Notes under the pieces: model-generated
Database searches by the model: none
Told to the model about the DNA's origin: nothing
Seen by the model: only the letters and a program-made list of their open reading frames with translations
Assembly (NCBI GenBank): GCA_021108375.1
Contig: JAIORA010000051.1
Span: forward strand, 1-54,694
Origin: Anaerohalosphaeraceae bacterium
GTDB taxonomy: Bacteria; Planctomycetota; Phycisphaerae; Sedimentisphaerales; UBA12454
Length of the DNA: 54,694 nt
Direction: 5' to 3'
Made by a program: the position numbers and the translations under genes
Shown here: positions 26,800 through 35,229 of the stretch, piece after piece
How the letters are laid out: each line of letters begins with the position of its first letter
How positions within the stretch are numbered: position 1 is the stretch's first letter

Positions 26800-27486
26800 T
26801 CAGGACATCTTTTCATCGAATAAACTGATTGACTTAAAATAATCGTTATCCCTGTGCTTTATCACCAGGTTCGGCGAGCTGCCAAAGACTATCGAATTGC
26901 CTGGAATATCTTCATCCTTAACATAGGCATTGGCAGAGATGATGCAATTTCTACCTATTTTACAATTTCCTATCACCATAGACCCGGCAAGCATTGTAAC
27001 ATATTTTTCGAATGTCGGGTACACACCATAATTATTTCCGACAGTGCAATTTTGAGTGAAGTAGAAAAAATCGGAGTAATCAGCTCTGCCCATAACTGAA
27101 CCTAACGGATGGTCCAGCCCGAAAACAGCCGGCAGTTCAACTTCATAATACAAATCAACCGAATTCAAAGCTCGGTTGAGATAATATACCTTATCGGCCA
27201 GCAGAGCATCGCCCAACAAGGCAACCTGTCTTGATAGGTGATATAGGAATATCGTGTACTGACCAGAATGAAACGGATTGAAGTAAACCTGACCATCTTT
27301 TTGGTAATACTTATTTCCTTGATAAGAAAAACAATGCTCGCATTTTTCTATCGCCCCATTTATTGCCACAATCAAAATATCCGGGGACGTCTTTTCAAAG
27401 CTGAAAAAATTCCGTAGTTGGTTCAGTACCAAATCCTGTAACTTAGATTTTGAAATTGACATTAACATTGGCATCACTTTCAACAT
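26800..27486 (-). CDS. Left-handed beta-helix (hexapeptide) acyltransferase-like protein
   Basis: 228 aa. The C-terminal third carries imperfect hexapeptide turns: CTVGNNYGVYP, MVIGNCKIGRNCIISANAYV and DIPGNSIVFGSSPNLVIK. This pattern is like serine O-acetyltransferase and sugar O-acetyltransferases. The N-terminal 120 residues are unlike the usual domains and may bind the acceptor. A transferred acetyl or other acyl group on the glycan is likely; substrate unknown. Confidence 0.75.
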   Translation of the reverse strand: MLKVMPMLMSISKSKLQDLVLNQLRNFFSFEKTSPDILIVAINGAIEKCEHCFSYQGNKYYQKDGQVYFNPFHSGQYTIFLYHLSRQVALLGDALLADKVYYLNRALNSVDLYYEVELPAVFGLDHPLGSVMGRADYSDFFYFTQNCTVGNNYGVYPTFEKYVTMLAGSMVIGNCKIGRNCIISANAYVKDEDIPGNSIVFGSSPNLVIKHRDNDYFKSISLFDEKMS

Positions 27487-27493
27487 TCAAACA

Positions 27494-28756
27494 TTATTTC
27501 AGGCGTTTACAAATATCTTCATAAATCCTGCCACAGGAATTGAAATCACAATACCCGAGAAACTTTTCTATAAAATCGTTCCGTTTGTCAGGATTCATCT
27601 CGTAATCGTCAAAACTTTTTCTAAAAAAAGTTTTGACAAAACCATCCACAGATTCATTATAAACCACTGATTCGAAATTATAGTAGCTACCCGCCCTGAA
27701 CGAATATGCCGAAACGGAGAACCTTGGGGCACAACACTTCCAATCTTTGGGGTCTCTCGCCCCCAGACATATATTTGGAACACTCAAGGCAGAGGATTCT
27801 TTTATAGCATCACTGTAAAAGTGTATGCACAAATCAGCCACATACAAAAGTTCCATAATTGTGTAGGGATAATAGCTTTCATCAAGAATCACTCTGTCGG
27901 CTATGGACTTCAGATAAGGAGGTATTTTGTTCTTAGCTCGGCCCTTGACAACAAAAAAAGCATTATTTCTATCACAGAAATCTCGCAATGTCTGAGCAAC
28001 CTGCTTGTCATCAACTGTATTAAAAACTTTTGGGATGGATGCAAAATCGCCCCTTAACAACAACCTGGCAATTTTTAAGATTTTATTTTGCGGCTTATAT
28101 AAAATATGGCTCCATTTGCAAAATGGTACCCGCCAGGGAAAAGGAAGATAAACAACTACCTTCTTATCTTTAGGTATGCCGTACTTTTCACAAATTGACA
28201 AGCGGTCAAAGGTGGCAACTTGTTCTACTTGTGAAAACCCGGAAATCACCGCTTTTGTATCAATTTGCTTAAATAGAGGGCCTTGAACATTTGTGGGCAA
28301 CAATCCTAATTTAACAACCCATTCTTTCCACAAATCTTTACAACTTTCAGAAAAAAGATACACAACGTCCACACAAGATATGTCCGTTGCAGAAAAGATA
28401 TCACCGCCTGCCTGTAAATGCGCAAAAATAATATCAATTTTTTTTTCTGCTAAAAAATCCTTTGCTTCTTTGATAATGGGATTTATTGCGAGAAAAAAAA
28501 CTACCCGCAATTGAGTGTCTATAATCATCTCTGCAAATTCATTTGCGGTATGAAAAGCCCTGGTATCATCTCGCCCAAAAATACTATGAATATCTTCGAC
28601 GTGAGGGTATTGATATGCTTTATAGCCACAACTTTTTGGGGCTTGAGTATTATCGCATAAAAGAACAATCCTATCCCCTTTTTTACGAAAATAATCGATA
28701 AGTGGGCCAAGATGCCCTAAATAATTCATCCTACCAATATAAAAACCTATTTTCAC
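27494..28756 (-). CDS. Unrecognised protein, possible GT-B glycosyltransferase
   Basis: 420 aa. The start KIGFYIGRMNYLGHLGPLIDYF looks like the first Rossmann strand and glycine loop of a GT-B enzyme or a UDP-GlcNAc 2-epimerase relative. DIIFAHLQAGGDIFSA and the later VVVYLPFPWRVPF and LYVADLCIHFYSDAIKESSALSVP fit a second nucleotide-binding domain with an 'S-S-A-L-E-like' donor loop. I do not recognise a named family. The start is GTG with GAGG upstream. It lies between the hexapeptide transferase and fkbH-like genes, so a role in the same glycan is likely. Confidence 0.7.
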   Translation of the reverse strand: MKIGFYIGRMNYLGHLGPLIDYFRKKGDRIVLLCDNTQAPKSCGYKAYQYPHVEDIHSIFGRDDTRAFHTANEFAEMIIDTQLRVVFFLAINPIIKEAKDFLAEKKIDIIFAHLQAGGDIFSATDISCVDVVYLFSESCKDLWKEWVVKLGLLPTNVQGPLFKQIDTKAVISGFSQVEQVATFDRLSICEKYGIPKDKKVVVYLPFPWRVPFCKWSHILYKPQNKILKIARLLLRGDFASIPKVFNTVDDKQVAQTLRDFCDRNNAFFVVKGRAKNKIPPYLKSIADRVILDESYYPYTIMELLYVADLCIHFYSDAIKESSALSVPNICLGARDPKDWKCCAPRFSVSAYSFRAGSYYNFESVVYNESVDGFVKTFFRKSFDDYEMNPDKRNDFIEKFLGYCDFNSCGRIYEDICKRLK

Positions 28757-28791
28757 GAAACCTCAGAACCCCAATAATAAAAACATACCAA

Positions 28792-30672
28792 CTATTTCTT
28801 AACGGCCCCTTGAAAAACCTTAACATACGTTTTTAAGCTCTCAAATGATTCGACAGCTAAATACCATCGTTCAGAATCATTGCTATCAATCATCCTGAAA
28901 CCAAGTTTTTTAAATAAATCTGCCACATAATTGTTCCTAACTGTACGAATGAATTCCCCACAAATCGTGCTGCAATTCATTTCGCTTGCATAATTCACAA
29001 GATGATTAAATATAAATTGCTCGAAAGTCCTCGAAAAAACCCTGCAACTCATTATCCAGTTATCAATCCTGAGAATGTCTTCCGAAATTTCACCTGTAAT
29101 TGCAGAAACCAATCCATAATCCGCAAACTTATCACAAAGTTTCGAGCACAAACAAAATTTGCTTGTATTCAATATATACTCAGACAAATTTGATGTATCA
29201 TATTTGCGACCTGTCAAATTGAACTGGTTGGTCTTATTAAACATCTGACAAATTCTCGGCAAATCATTTTCAGTTGCAACATCAACTCTGCCAGCCATAC
29301 ATAAACTTTCTAAAAATCCTTCAAGATTTAAAGCCGACTTCCGGAGAGACTCAACCTTACCACGCTGCAAATAAGAATCTGTCCTGCCTAAATCCTCACG
29401 AGTGATTTCAAGCTGATTGAAAAGATGGAGCTTTTCGAGTTTCTCTATGAAATAAGCGGGGTCCCCATCCATTTCAATTACTGCAACTTCAGGAAGAGTC
29501 CTGCTAACTTCGGCACATTCTACAGGATTGTCATCAACGAACACCAGTGAGTCCATCCCGATATTAAGATGCTCAGCAATACTCGCTATATTTTCAGATT
29601 TACTTTGCCAGTTACAACAAAAACATGCAAAATCATCCAACTTGAGAGGCATTTCAGAATGTTTAAGAAAAACTTCTTTGGCCTGCTCTGAATCGTTTTT
29701 ACTACATACCGCCAGAATAATACCTCGTTTTCGGAGCTCCTTAATATATCTGCAAAACCCACTGTACGCCTCTCCTGTAGCAGAGATATTACCTATCTGT
29801 ATCCCTTCAATACCATCATCACCAACTATCCCACCCCAAAGAGTATTATCCAAATCCACGACAAGACACTTCTTCGATTTTCCGGCTATCGCACAATGCA
29901 ACCCCGCAAACATCCTTCCATATTCCCATGACAACTCAGGATTAATACCGAATTTACCAAAATACCACCATCGAGAATCAAGCCATCTGGTCAAACCACA
30001 TCTTACAGAAGAACCAAATATATCCAGCAAATACATTTCTCTGGAATCCATCTGCCATAGGATATTATTCAATGTTTCAACATACTTTGAATGCGACCAA
30101 CTATATTTGAATTCAAGCCTGGACAATAATTGCTCAACCGGATATTCAAAATTGTGCTGAATTATTGTCGCGCCAGTCTTTTCCTTTACTATCTCCCACA
30201 AATCCCGAAATTGTTCCACAAGCGTTTCCGCCATCGCAGTTACTTGCCCTGCGGTACTTCCAGCAAGAGGAAATTCTTCAATATTTACTGTGCCAGTAGC
30301 AAAGAGCACCACTTCTGGCTGAAAAGCATATAAGCCACTCGACGCATCAAGAACCTCTATCTTGTACAAATCATATTCAGATTCATAACTCTCAACAACC
30401 CAACCCTCAGCAAGAAGATGCGTCTTTATGGCATTAACAATTACAGAAGTGGTAAAGCCGCCAAGTACAGCTATTTTTAAGGACTTATTCGACGAAAAAC
30501 TCGAAAGTACATCTCGATAGCGGTCAATAAGTCTGCTAATCTTCTGCATATCACTCGGCAATAAATAAATAACCGAAAGATTTCTGATATATGACATCGC
30601 ATCGGCAACACTGCCTGATGCAAGGCAATCAGAAAAAGTCTTTATAAGATTAGACTTATCCAATTTACTCAA
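28792..30672 (-). CDS. FkbH-like HAD (subfamily IIIC) protein with GNAT domain
   Basis: 626 aa in the full FkbH-like order: an SGNH-like N-terminal domain (about 65-250), a HAD domain with D273-L-D-N-T-LWGG, AVCSKND and FVDDNP, then a C-terminal GNAT-like domain (about 440-610). In characterised polyketide systems FkbH-type enzymes take 1,3-bisphosphoglycerate and load a glyceryl group onto an acyl carrier protein. An ACP gene sits four genes upstream in the same operon, which fits glyceryl-ACP formation. The start is TTG in a TTGA overlap with the preceding methyltransferase. Confidence 0.9.
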   Translation of the reverse strand: MSKLDKSNLIKTFSDCLASGSVADAMSYIRNLSVIYLLPSDMQKISRLIDRYRDVLSSFSSNKSLKIAVLGGFTTSVIVNAIKTHLLAEGWVVESYESEYDLYKIEVLDASSGLYAFQPEVVLFATGTVNIEEFPLAGSTAGQVTAMAETLVEQFRDLWEIVKEKTGATIIQHNFEYPVEQLLSRLEFKYSWSHSKYVETLNNILWQMDSREMYLLDIFGSSVRCGLTRWLDSRWWYFGKFGINPELSWEYGRMFAGLHCAIAGKSKKCLVVDLDNTLWGGIVGDDGIEGIQIGNISATGEAYSGFCRYIKELRKRGIILAVCSKNDSEQAKEVFLKHSEMPLKLDDFACFCCNWQSKSENIASIAEHLNIGMDSLVFVDDNPVECAEVSRTLPEVAVIEMDGDPAYFIEKLEKLHLFNQLEITREDLGRTDSYLQRGKVESLRKSALNLEGFLESLCMAGRVDVATENDLPRICQMFNKTNQFNLTGRKYDTSNLSEYILNTSKFCLCSKLCDKFADYGLVSAITGEISEDILRIDNWIMSCRVFSRTFEQFIFNHLVNYASEMNCSTICGEFIRTVRNNYVADLFKKLGFRMIDSNDSERWYLAVESFESLKTYVKVFQGAVKK

Positions 30673-31574
30673 TCCTGTTTCCTTACGAGAAAACCAACAA
30701 TCGTCGGCCTCTTCTCAATGGGTTTTTGAGGGTAATTAGATTCAATTTGTGTGTCACAAATCTGCCAGCCAGCATTTTCAAGCTGCTGCTGAACCTCTTC
30801 TGGGCTTCGGTAAAGATAGATGTGGTCGGTATGTGCAGCATTGATGGCAGCCGTAATATAACCCCAGCCCCCGCTCCGAACAGCTGAATATAAGGAGTCA
30901 ATAAACAACTGTGGTTTATCAAGATGTTCAAGAACCTCCTGGCTTATCACTAAATCAGCTTTACGCTCAATCGGTTCATCAATAATATTTTGATTTATTA
31001 TCTTATAACGTTCACCGTAACCATGAGATTTCGCCACCCTTAAAGTGAACTCCAGTGCATAATCGCTTATATCATAACCAATACCACATGCCTTTGGTAT
31101 GGTGTTTAAAGCCCACTGTGAATACATCCCGCAACCAACCCCAACCTCATAAAACAGCGACACATTCTGCATTATTTGAGGTAGTAAATTGTTAATAAAA
31201 CGGCGAAGCATCTTCTGGTGATGGGGCCATATATAATGAGACAAGTATTGCCCCGGCAAATAACGCTTCTTCATATAATCTGCGCTATGATAACATTCCT
31301 CAACTGTCTCTTCGTAACTGGTAGCTTTATATGCCCCTGTCTTTTCAAAATAACATTGTGCACGCAATGCCTCAGTACAAAATTCAGCATAACCGCTTAT
31401 CGCTTCATCCCACCTCTCATTATATTCACTACCAAAGACTCTGGATATATTCAGAGATATTTCCTCCTCCCATTGTTCGCCAAATTGCTCCAGGCTTTCC
31501 ATCCACAATGGCGCATAAACAGGATACATTTTGTTCATTCTCTCATAAAGATTTTTAAATACTGAATTAGTCAT
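30669..31574 (-). CDS. SAM-dependent methyltransferase of the ACP cassette
   Basis: 301 aa from the chosen ATG. An N-terminal helical region (1-110) precedes the SAM core: FYEVGVGCGMYSQWAL (motif I), GIGYDISDYALEFTL (motif II) and DLVISQEVLEHLDKPQ (motif IV). The frame opens at a TTG at 31,613; the ATG at 31,574 has GGAG about 11 nt ahead. It overlaps fkbH by 4 nt, so it may methylate the carrier-bound acyl group, for example an O-methylglyceryl; that is inference. Confidence 0.85.
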   Translation of the reverse strand: MTNSVFKNLYERMNKMYPVYAPLWMESLEQFGEQWEEEISLNISRVFGSEYNERWDEAISGYAEFCTEALRAQCYFEKTGAYKATSYEETVEECYHSADYMKKRYLPGQYLSHYIWPHHQKMLRRFINNLLPQIMQNVSLFYEVGVGCGMYSQWALNTIPKACGIGYDISDYALEFTLRVAKSHGYGERYKIINQNIIDEPIERKADLVISQEVLEHLDKPQLFIDSLYSAVRSGGWGYITAAINAAHTDHIYLYRSPEEVQQQLENAGWQICDTQIESNYPQKPIEKRPTIVGFLVRKQD

Positions 31575-31621
31575 AATATTTTTAACTCCATTTTTAAAAC
31601 CAAAACAAATCAAATAACGTT

Positions 31622-32053
31622 TTACTTTTCACGAACAACACTTCTCACCTTGGCAATGGCGACCAATTCGCCATTACCCTTGAAAACCTTAACTTTTATC
31701 AAAACATGATTGACACTCATCGAAATATCCACGATTTCACCTTCTATTCGTATCCTGTCGGGCGGCACAATTGGTTTTTTGAAGTCAATGTCCATATTTG
31801 TCATAATTCCAATTCGACCAGGCAGTCGCATTCCGATAAAACTCGAAATGAAAGCCCCTGTGAGCATACCATGAGCTATTCTGCCTTCGTAACCCTTAGT
31901 CATCGCAAAATCGCTGTCCATATGAACAGAAGAATAATCTCCCGACAATTCAGCGAACCGGTCGATGTCATCTAATGTAACATCAACACTAATTTTGTCG
32001 GACTGACCAACAGTTAAATCAGATATGAAATACTCATTCATTTCCATAATCAT
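31622..32053 (-). CDS. MaoC-like hot-dog dehydratase/hydratase
   Basis: 143 aa from the chosen ATG. The active-site pattern SGDYSSVHMDSDFA gives the Asp/His dyad of (R)-specific enoyl-CoA hydratases (usual form SGDxNPxHxD), followed by RIAHGMLTGAFISSFIG. Single hot-dog domain, so a dimer is expected. An upstream in-frame TTG lies inside the ribosome-binding site; the ATG at 32,053 has GGAGG 5 nt ahead and forms an ATGA overlap with the AAC(3)-like gene. It probably acts on a carrier-bound acyl chain. Confidence 0.88.
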   Translation of the reverse strand: MIMEMNEYFISDLTVGQSDKISVDVTLDDIDRFAELSGDYSSVHMDSDFAMTKGYEGRIAHGMLTGAFISSFIGMRLPGRIGIMTNMDIDFKKPIVPPDRIRIEGEIVDISMSVNHVLIKVKVFKGNGELVAIAKVRSVVREK

Positions 32054-32943
32054 AAATGCCTCCAACTATGCATAATATAACCGGTCCAGTTCATATTATC
32101 CGCCTCCTGCTTACTAAGATGCTCCGGCGTGCCTTCATTGGGGATTATATCATCCCGCCAGACAGGTGGACTCTTAAGAAACGAGTAAATATCCTCTGAA
32201 AGCATATCATATCCCACTTCGAGCTGTTTTTTTAAATCGCTTGAATAAAGAATTCCATCGCCAACAGGATGCTGTTTCAAAAACCCTTTTCTGTCTATCT
32301 CTTCTATATATCGTTTGTAATCATTTTTTATTACAAATCCTTTATACATCACATTAATTGTAAATATCTTATCACTGAGTTTGCCATTCTTGTGAACATT
32401 AGCTTTGACTATCTTGTTATAGTAATACGGCACTGCATAAGTACATTCAACATAATGGGCTCCCGTAACAATATGGCCCTTATGATACTCAAAGCCAAGA
32501 CAAACACTATGCCCACCACGCTTAAAAAGATTGTCAAAAGCACTCCTGATTCCAAAACTGCTTGTGCTTACATTGCCGCATATTTCACGAGCATATTTAC
32601 CAATCGCTGTCAAAGAATGCACCGGATGAAAACTGCGGACAGAAGCCGGGTGCGTTCTGACATATTCAGAAATTACACCACACAGGCTTTCTGTTGTCTC
32701 GTTATGATAGTCTATCCCAAATGTACCGACCTGTTGAGAATAAGTCGGAGTTACTAATGTGCCATTATCGCCAATAACATCAAAAACCGCTTCAAAGTAA
32801 GCCTTGCCAACATCTTCACTGCTCCTACATCCTTCCATTCTGCCCAGTGTATGCAGCCGAACAAACAAAAACACCAAATCTCCTTTGCCTATACCAACTG
32901 CTCGCAAAGCTTTTTTTACATCATCTACGCTATATGTCTTCAT
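32050..32943 (-). CDS. AAC(3)-family N-acyltransferase
   Basis: 297 aa. It shows the family start KGDLVFLFVRLHTLGRMEG, the segment GTLVTPTYSQQ and RSFHPVHSLTAIGKYA, whose His corresponds to the catalytic residue. The family is named for aminoglycoside 3-N-acetyltransferases, but many members in glycan clusters acylate amino sugars. It is wedged with 4-nt overlaps between ACP and MaoC genes, so it is a good candidate to move an acyl group from the carrier to a sugar amine. Antibiotic resistance is unlikely as its role. Confidence 0.88.
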   Translation of the reverse strand: MKTYSVDDVKKALRAVGIGKGDLVFLFVRLHTLGRMEGCRSSEDVGKAYFEAVFDVIGDNGTLVTPTYSQQVGTFGIDYHNETTESLCGVISEYVRTHPASVRSFHPVHSLTAIGKYAREICGNVSTSSFGIRSAFDNLFKRGGHSVCLGFEYHKGHIVTGAHYVECTYAVPYYYNKIVKANVHKNGKLSDKIFTINVMYKGFVIKNDYKRYIEEIDRKGFLKQHPVGDGILYSSDLKKQLEVGYDMLSEDIYSFLKSPPVWRDDIIPNEGTPEHLSKQEADNMNWTGYIMHSWRHL

Positions 32944-33176
32944 TGAATACGCTTAGCCTCAAGAAGCTTTGCCATATCTCCAACGCAGGTCAAAACACTG
33001 ATTTCTTCAGTAGTAAATTTAATATCATATTTTTCCTCAAAAGCCACGATAAGATTTATCTGAGCCATTGAATCCCACTCTGAAATGTCCTGAGCCGTCA
33101 TCTGTTCAGTCACTTCCAAATTAGTGTCATCAAAAACATCTCTAAATACTTCGTTAATATCTTCCATAATGGACAT
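32940..33176 (-). CDS. Acyl carrier protein
   Basis: 78 aa, acidic four-helix carrier. The phosphopantetheine site is S36 in EWDSMAQI (usual DSL). AAGGAG lies about 10 nt before the ATG. It is a dedicated carrier within the glycan operon, with an ATGA overlap into the AAC(3)-like gene. The likely cargo is a hydroxyacyl or glyceryl group delivered by the FkbH-like protein at 28792. Confidence 0.93.
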   Translation of the reverse strand: MSIMEDINEVFRDVFDDTNLEVTEQMTAQDISEWDSMAQINLIVAFEEKYDIKFTTEEISVLTCVGDMAKLLEAKRIQ

Positions 33177-33190
33177 AGCAAGAATACTCC

Positions 33191-34534
33191 TTATAACTTT
33201 TGTATAGTTGATTTACTGAAAAAACACATAGACTTCTTTATTTCTGTTCTATTTTCCCACACTTTCATAAATGCTTTTACTACATCATCCATATCGCTTT
33301 TGCTCATAAACGAATGCATCAGCTCGCTGATAAACAATTCTTTTTCATACATTCGTTCAGCAACAGGGCAAAGTCCTTTATTGTAACTTATGTTATCAGA
33401 AAATTCCAGCTCTGCAAAAGGAAATCCTTTATTGCCATAAGCTATTTTCCTCTGGAAAAGAGGCAGCAAATACAACGGTTTGACATAGCCGCAACTGATT
33501 TTCACTCCCTCGTCTTCTCTCAATTCCGTTGGCATCAGTTCTGCCTTGACCGCTTCAACAAAACAATCTCTCGATATGCCTGCTATTGCTTCATCAAATT
33601 TGAATGGCTGAACATAATAGGAATGTTCACAGTTTTGGCGAACAGCAGGTACACTGATTGCCGGAATTTCAGCCAGCTTTTCGTTGAGATATGCACAGTT
33701 TTCCTGTCGTTTATCAAGCAGCGTTCTTAACTTCTTGAGCTGGCAACGAGATATTGCCGCCTCTATCTCTGTCATACGAAAATTATAACCTATCATATTA
33801 GCAATATCAGCACAGCCCTTGTTTTCAACAACAGCCTCCGCGTGATTTCTAATAAGACGAACCCTTTCAGCGAGTGCATCGTCATTGGTTACCACAACCC
33901 CGCCCTCCCCGCAATGGATATGCTTGTGGTAATTTAAAGAATAAACGCCAACATCTCCAAGCGTTCCCGCATAACGATTTTTATAACAGGCACCAGGAGC
34001 TTGCGCGGCATCCTCAATAACACTAATGTTATATTTTTTTGCTATGGCATTTATTTTCTCGACATTGTACGGCTGGCCAAAAATATCCACTATAATGATA
34101 GCTCTGGTTCGGCTGGTTATTCGCCGCTCCACAGAATCCGGGTCCAGGCAAAAATACTCTTCCTCAACATCAGCAAACACAGGTATCGCGTTGTAAATTA
34201 GAGGCGCGACCGCCGAAGCACTCATCGTATAAGGCGAAACAATAACTTCCTCGCCCGGCTCAATCCCGACAGCACCAACAGCACAATACAATCCGGAAGT
34301 ACAGGAATTGACCGCAATCGCGTGCTTAACCCCAAAATATTCAGACCATTCACTCTCAAGAGCCTGTACCTGCGGGCCACCATTAAACTTATCGCCCCAA
34401 CCGCCTATATACTGAGAAAGCTTTCCGGAATCCAACACTTTTTCAACCGCACTTTTCTCCTCTTTGCCTATGGTGGAATAAGCGGGAAAAAGTTTATTTC
34501 GGACAGGACTGCCGCCATTGATTGCTAACTTCAC
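33191..34534 (-). CDS. DegT/DnrJ/EryC1 family PLP aminotransferase
   Basis: 447 aa from the chosen GTG. Hallmarks are NSCTSGLYCAVGAVGIEPGEEV, VIEDAAQAPGA and the PLP-lysine segment SLNYHKHIHCGEGG. It should transaminate a keto-sugar. It is distinct from the PseC aminotransferase at 39917 and longer than usual (about 370-400 aa). The chosen GTG forms a GTGA overlap with pseF and gives the typical start MKLAINGG; an upstream TTG at 34,555 is open but unlikely. The substrate may be the 4-keto product of Gmd or another intermediate. Confidence 0.9.
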   Translation of the reverse strand: MKLAINGGSPVRNKLFPAYSTIGKEEKSAVEKVLDSGKLSQYIGGWGDKFNGGPQVQALESEWSEYFGVKHAIAVNSCTSGLYCAVGAVGIEPGEEVIVSPYTMSASAVAPLIYNAIPVFADVEEEYFCLDPDSVERRITSRTRAIIIVDIFGQPYNVEKINAIAKKYNISVIEDAAQAPGACYKNRYAGTLGDVGVYSLNYHKHIHCGEGGVVVTNDDALAERVRLIRNHAEAVVENKGCADIANMIGYNFRMTEIEAAISRCQLKKLRTLLDKRQENCAYLNEKLAEIPAISVPAVRQNCEHSYYVQPFKFDEAIAGISRDCFVEAVKAELMPTELREDEGVKISCGYVKPLYLLPLFQRKIAYGNKGFPFAELEFSDNISYNKGLCPVAERMYEKELFISELMHSFMSKSDMDDVVKAFMKVWENRTEIKKSMCFFSKSTIQKL

Positions 34535-35229
34535 AACAGCCCCCTTTTCTTGCAAACCTCATACATTATTTCAGCTCTATCCCAATCTTCGCTGGTATCT
34601 ATATCGACTACAAGGTACTCTGGCAATATAATAGGCATTATTTGTTTTGCGAAAATACTTCCGCTTTGCATAAATTTTTTGACGTTAAGCCAATAAAAAT
34701 GCGCTGCATCGTGATATGCTTCGCAAAGTTTATTTGAATGTGTAAATTCATATTCCGGCCAGAGCAATTCAATCCTCCCCGCATCATCTTTTCTGAACGC
34801 CCTGAATACGGGGTGCGGATATTTTGCGACAGACATCACCGTATCAACGCAATGCTCCTGCATCAAATTGAAACCATCAACAATATATTTCGATTTAATA
34901 AACGGTGCGGTAGCAACAATACAACAGGAATTAGATACCTGCCGGCCCTGATTTTCAAACCAGGCAATAGCGTGTTTAATAACATCAGCAACATTTACAC
35001 TATTATCAGATAACTCTGCCGGACGCATAAAAGGAACAGACGCACCAAAGTTACGGCTAATCTGAGCAATCTCATCAGAATCTGTCGAAACAATAACCTC
35101 ATCGAACAGACCACTATCCACTGCTGCTTCGATGGAATAGGCTATAATCGGCTTGCCTGCAAAATCCTTTATGTTCTTTTTCGGAATTCGGCTACTGCCG
35201 CCACGAGCTGGAATAACTGCGATATTCAA
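34531..35229 (-). CDS. pseF: PseF, CMP-pseudaminic acid synthetase (NeuA family)
   Basis: 232 aa. MNIAVIPARGGSSRIPKKNI and the neighbouring FAGKPIIAYSI are the cytidylyltransferase signature; DEVIVSTDSDEIAQISR follows. It activates a nonulosonic acid as CMP-Pse. Assignment to Pse rather than Neu or Leg rests on the PseB, PseC, PseG and PseI genes upstream. ATGA overlap with the preceding gene. Confidence 0.9.
   Translation of the reverse strand: MNIAVIPARGGSSRIPKKNIKDFAGKPIIAYSIEAAVDSGLFDEVIVSTDSDEIAQISRNFGASVPFMRPAELSDNSVNVADVIKHAIAWFENQGRQVSNSCCIVATAPFIKSKYIVDGFNLMQEHCVDTVMSVAKYPHPVFRAFRKDDAGRIELLWPEYEFTHSNKLCEAYHDAAHFYWLNVKKFMQSGSIFAKQIMPIILPEYLVVDIDTSEDWDRAEIMYEVCKKRGLL

Noticed and set aside
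32050..32943. Aminoglycoside resistance gene
   Set aside because: The AAC(3) fold is present, but the gene is translationally coupled to an ACP and a MaoC gene in a glycan operon, so acylation of a sugar amine is the better reading.
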